The notes under the pieces were generated by a model. That model searched no databases. It saw only the letters and a program-made list of their open reading frames with translations, and was not told the DNA's origin. Source: Candidatus Omnitrophota bacterium (GTDB lineage: Bacteria > Ratteibacteria > UBA8468 > B48-G9 > DTJG01). From it: a stretch of DNA of 7,931 nucleotides. The position numbers were made by a program, and so were the translations under genes. The stretch lies in NCBI GenBank assembly GCA_023818725.1, contig JAMWBX010000045.1, forward strand, positions 1 through 7,931, in the 5' to 3' direction. This document shows, piece after piece, positions 5,981 through 7,931 of this stretch; positions within the stretch are counted from its first letter, which is position 1, and the number at the start of each line of letters is the position of its first letter.

Positions 5981-7738
5981 CTATTCGCAGTAGAAAGCAT
6001 AAACGCAGCTTGATTTTGCTTCATATGTTTTTTCAAGAATAAATTTAACAGCCTGAATCTTTTGATTTATCTCGCACCTGAACAATCTTTGGCTGTTGTT
6101 TTCGACACTGCGAAACATCCTCCATTTTCCATTCTGTTTTATTTCTATTCTGAATTTTTTCGGCATTGTGTCAGGAAGATGAGTAAGTTGATTGTCTTTT
6201 TGAAGGTGGCTCATTGTGATAAGTTTGTCAAGGCCGCTATCGAGAATGAGCGTTGCTCTCTTTACAAATGTTTCCTGAACAAATGAGTACGAAATCCATT
6301 CTCCTTCTTTACATTTCCAGCAATGGCTTTCATTATCAACAGGCCTATTTATGCCATCCCTGACCGGTTCAGGGTTGCCTGAGGATGCGGAAAGCTTTGC
6401 CTGAAGAGTTATTTGCGGAAATTTTTGTTTAATCCAGGGAATGTATGCGTCATCATAAAGAAGGGTTTGTTGCAGTAATTCAATATGGTTCAAGACGTCT
6501 TCTGGAAGTATGCTTTTTTTTATTGCGATGGCAGCTGCGGTTCCTACTGCCTGACCCATACTGCACGCAGTGCCCATCACCCGCGTTGAACTCATTGCGA
6601 TATGCGTGCAGCTTGCGTTTCTACCAGCAAACATAAGATTCTTCACATTTTTCGAATAAAGGCATCTGTAAGAGATTCCGTATGGCGATGGAGTAGGGTA
6701 AAAAATTGTCGATGGCATCTTCATGCTGGCAGAATAAAATCCGGCCGGATTATGGTCGTCCATGGGCCAGCCACCATAGGCGACAACATCCTGAAATCTT
6801 CCTTCTGATTCAATGTCGTTTTGTGTAAGGATATGATGTCCGATAAATCTTCTGCTTTCCCTTTTTGCAGGCAAAAATTGCAGCCATTCTAAAGCCCAGT
6901 TCATTGCCTTGTTTTTTTCAGGACACCTGTTTTTTATGTGGTCCCACACCCCAAGAACGATTTTCAGCAGCTGGTCTCGAAGTTTTTCTGTGTCGTATAT
7001 TGAATGGTGTTCGCCACCAAGTTCAATCCACCAGTATCCCATTTCAATCCACGAGTGTCCCTGTTTTCCATATGGTAGGTCCTCGCACCTATCAAATCTG
7101 TAAGCGATCTCGGGCGGGTCAAAATTCTGCGGTTTGTCATATTCCCTTGCCATAAACATGCAGCTCATTCCCATTGTTTTGCTGTCTGGTTTTTCTGGAG
7201 CGTGCGATTCATTGAATTCATTTTTTGCTTCTCTTCCCATTCTATAAAGGGCTCCTGTCAAAGGAGCAAGGATGCCATCTCCTGAACAATCAGCAAATAT
7301 TTTTGCCTTAACCCTGTGCATCGTCTGGGTTGTTGTCTGCCATCCAGAAACAGAAACAATATGGTTATCCTCAACTTCTGCATCAAGGCAGGAACAATTG
7401 AGAAGAAGTACGATACTGGGTTCTGTTATAACCTTCTGGTAAAGGACAAGATCCCAGATTGAGTAGCTTCTGTTTGGATTTCTTGAAAGGTTTTCAAGCC
7501 GCAGTTCTTCTAAAATGCCTGTTTCCCTCATATTTTTTATGCGTGTGTTTCTGTCAGCTCCACAGATATGAACACGGCACTCGCTTGAAGAATTTCCGCC
7601 CAGAACCGGTCTATCATGCATCAGAACGACACGCGCTCCATTTCTTGCAGCGCTGAGTGCCGTGCATATTCCTGCCATTCCACCACCAACAACACAGAAA
7701 TCAACATCATAAATTTCCTTTTTGAATTTTTCGCTCAT
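5981..7738 (-). CDS. FAD-dependent oxidoreductase (FAD_oxidored family) with C-terminal carbohydrate-binding-like domain
   Basis: A 585-residue flavoprotein with no signal peptide. The N-terminal Rossmann fold carries VVGGGMAG (16-23), then HDRPVLGGNSSSE (41-53) as is usual in this family. FADCSGDG and a second FAD-contact segment starting at NLMFAGRN (367-374), followed by a small-residue helix (STRVMGTACSMGQAVGTAAA), complete the cofactor site. From about 449 to the end there is a beta-rich module (LSASSGNPEPVRDGINRPVD..., GEWISYSF) resembling a discoidin/galactose-binding sandwich; this is inferred from pattern. Family members often lie in glycan-degradation clusters of Lentisphaerota, Planctomycetota and Bacteroidota; the substrate is not established. 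The start at 7738 has AAAGGAG 8 bases upstream. That ATG overlaps the stop of the TPR-like gene by 4 bases (ATGA), so translation is probably coupled. Confidence 0.93.
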   Translation of the reverse strand: MSEKFKKEIYDVDFCVVGGGMAGICTALSAARNGARVVLMHDRPVLGGNSSSECRVHICGADRNTRIKNMRETGILEELRLENLSRNPNRSYSIWDLVLYQKVITEPSIVLLLNCSCLDAEVEDNHIVSVSGWQTTTQTMHRVKAKIFADCSGDGILAPLTGALYRMGREAKNEFNESHAPEKPDSKTMGMSCMFMAREYDKPQNFDPPEIAYRFDRCEDLPYGKQGHSWIEMGYWWIELGGEHHSIYDTEKLRDQLLKIVLGVWDHIKNRCPEKNKAMNWALEWLQFLPAKRESRRFIGHHILTQNDIESEGRFQDVVAYGGWPMDDHNPAGFYSASMKMPSTIFYPTPSPYGISYRCLYSKNVKNLMFAGRNASCTHIAMSSTRVMGTACSMGQAVGTAAAIAIKKSILPEDVLNHIELLQQTLLYDDAYIPWIKQKFPQITLQAKLSASSGNPEPVRDGINRPVDNESHCWKCKEGEWISYSFVQETFVKRATLILDSGLDKLITMSHLQKDNQLTHLPDTMPKKFRIEIKQNGKWRMFRSVENNSQRLFRCEINQKIQAVKFILEKTYEAKSSCVYAFYCE

Positions 7739-7931
7739 TTCTCAATCTCCTTTAATCTTGACCCTGCCATTTCTGCAATGCGGGACTGCGGAAATTTTTC
7801 AATAAGCTCTAAAAATATTGTTTTTGCAATTTCTTTTCTTTCGCCGCCTGCCAGATAAGCTTCTGCCTTCCAGTACAAAGCCCATCCATAATAAGGATTG
7901 CTGGATTCGTATATCGTGATGAATGTTTCAA
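7735..7931 (-). CDS. C-terminal end of a TPR-like protein, 5' part outside window
   Basis: On the minus strand a frame is open from 7929 to the stop at 7735, giving 64 residues with no start, because the gene enters from the right edge. The residues read as helical repeats: ETFITIYESSNPYYGWALYW, then KAEAYLAGGERKEIAKTIFL, ELIEKFPQSR and IAEMAGSRLKEIEK. The spacing of A, L, Y, F and P resembles tetratricopeptide (TPR) repeats of the YbgF/BamD type (AxYxxG...A...F...FP.S..A..A...L). The identity of the full protein cannot be told. Its stop codon overlaps the FAD oxidoreductase start by 4 bases, indicating one operon. Confidence 0.85.
   Translation of the reverse strand, partial: ETFITIYESSNPYYGWALYWKAEAYLAGGERKEIAKTIFLELIEKFPQSRIAEMAGSRLKEIEK
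7747..7753 (-). promoter_or_regulatory. Ribosome binding site of the FAD oxidoreductase gene
   Basis: AAAGGAG on the minus strand lies 8 bases before ATG 7738 and inside the last codons of the upstream TPR-like gene. It supports this start and translational coupling of the two genes. Confidence 0.75.

Overview
The window is about 40% G+C by eye and carries five genes cut or complete of ordinary size, two very small genes and one tRNA. It shows no phage, IS or CRISPR signature. The content suggests a Gram-negative, probably anaerobic environmental bacterium, perhaps Desulfobacterota, Lentisphaerota or a related candidate phylum. The reasons are a multi-PAS/GAF HD-GYP protein, a dockerin-tailed secreted peptidase, a family of FAD oxidoreductases common in polysaccharide degraders, and G-rich GGGGGATT-type intergenic repeats. 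This placement is inference and weak.

Left part, plus strand (1-2504): the 3' part of a large soluble sensor protein (GAF tail, PAS, PAS, GAF, HD-GYP) predicted to hydrolyse cyclic di-GMP. Its reading frame is open to the left edge, so the gene starts outside the window. Two very small genes (70 and 52 codons) follow at gaps of 15 and 13 bases, each with its own ribosome binding site, and probably form one operon with it. A 380-base gene-free stretch follows, holding a G/C-run inverted repeat.

Middle (2885-4407): a minus-strand DRE-TIM metallolyase (HMG-CoA lyase / 4-hydroxy-2-oxovalerate aldolase superfamily) with a recognisable promoter and Shine-Dalgarno. A divergent tRNA gene with anticodon CAU follows; its acceptor stem and arms look more like tRNA-Ile2 (lysidine type) than elongator tRNA-Met. 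After the tRNA lies a gene-free stretch with two hairpins and a second copy of the repeat.

Right part (4408-7931): a plus-strand secreted M14 zinc carboxypeptidase with a transthyretin-like domain and a C-terminal dockerin-like pair of calcium loops. It converges, with only 4 bases between stop codons, on a minus-strand pair: the C-terminal end of a TPR-like protein (cut by the right edge) and a FAD-dependent oxidoreductase whose start codon overlaps that gene's stop codon (ATGA).

No single pathway links all of these genes. The clearest functional units are the HD-GYP operon with its two small proteins, and the TPR-like/FAD oxidoreductase pair. I did not find a convincing new multi-gene system. 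The items most worth following are the small-protein pair, the dockerin-tailed peptidase, the orphan aldolase and the repeats.
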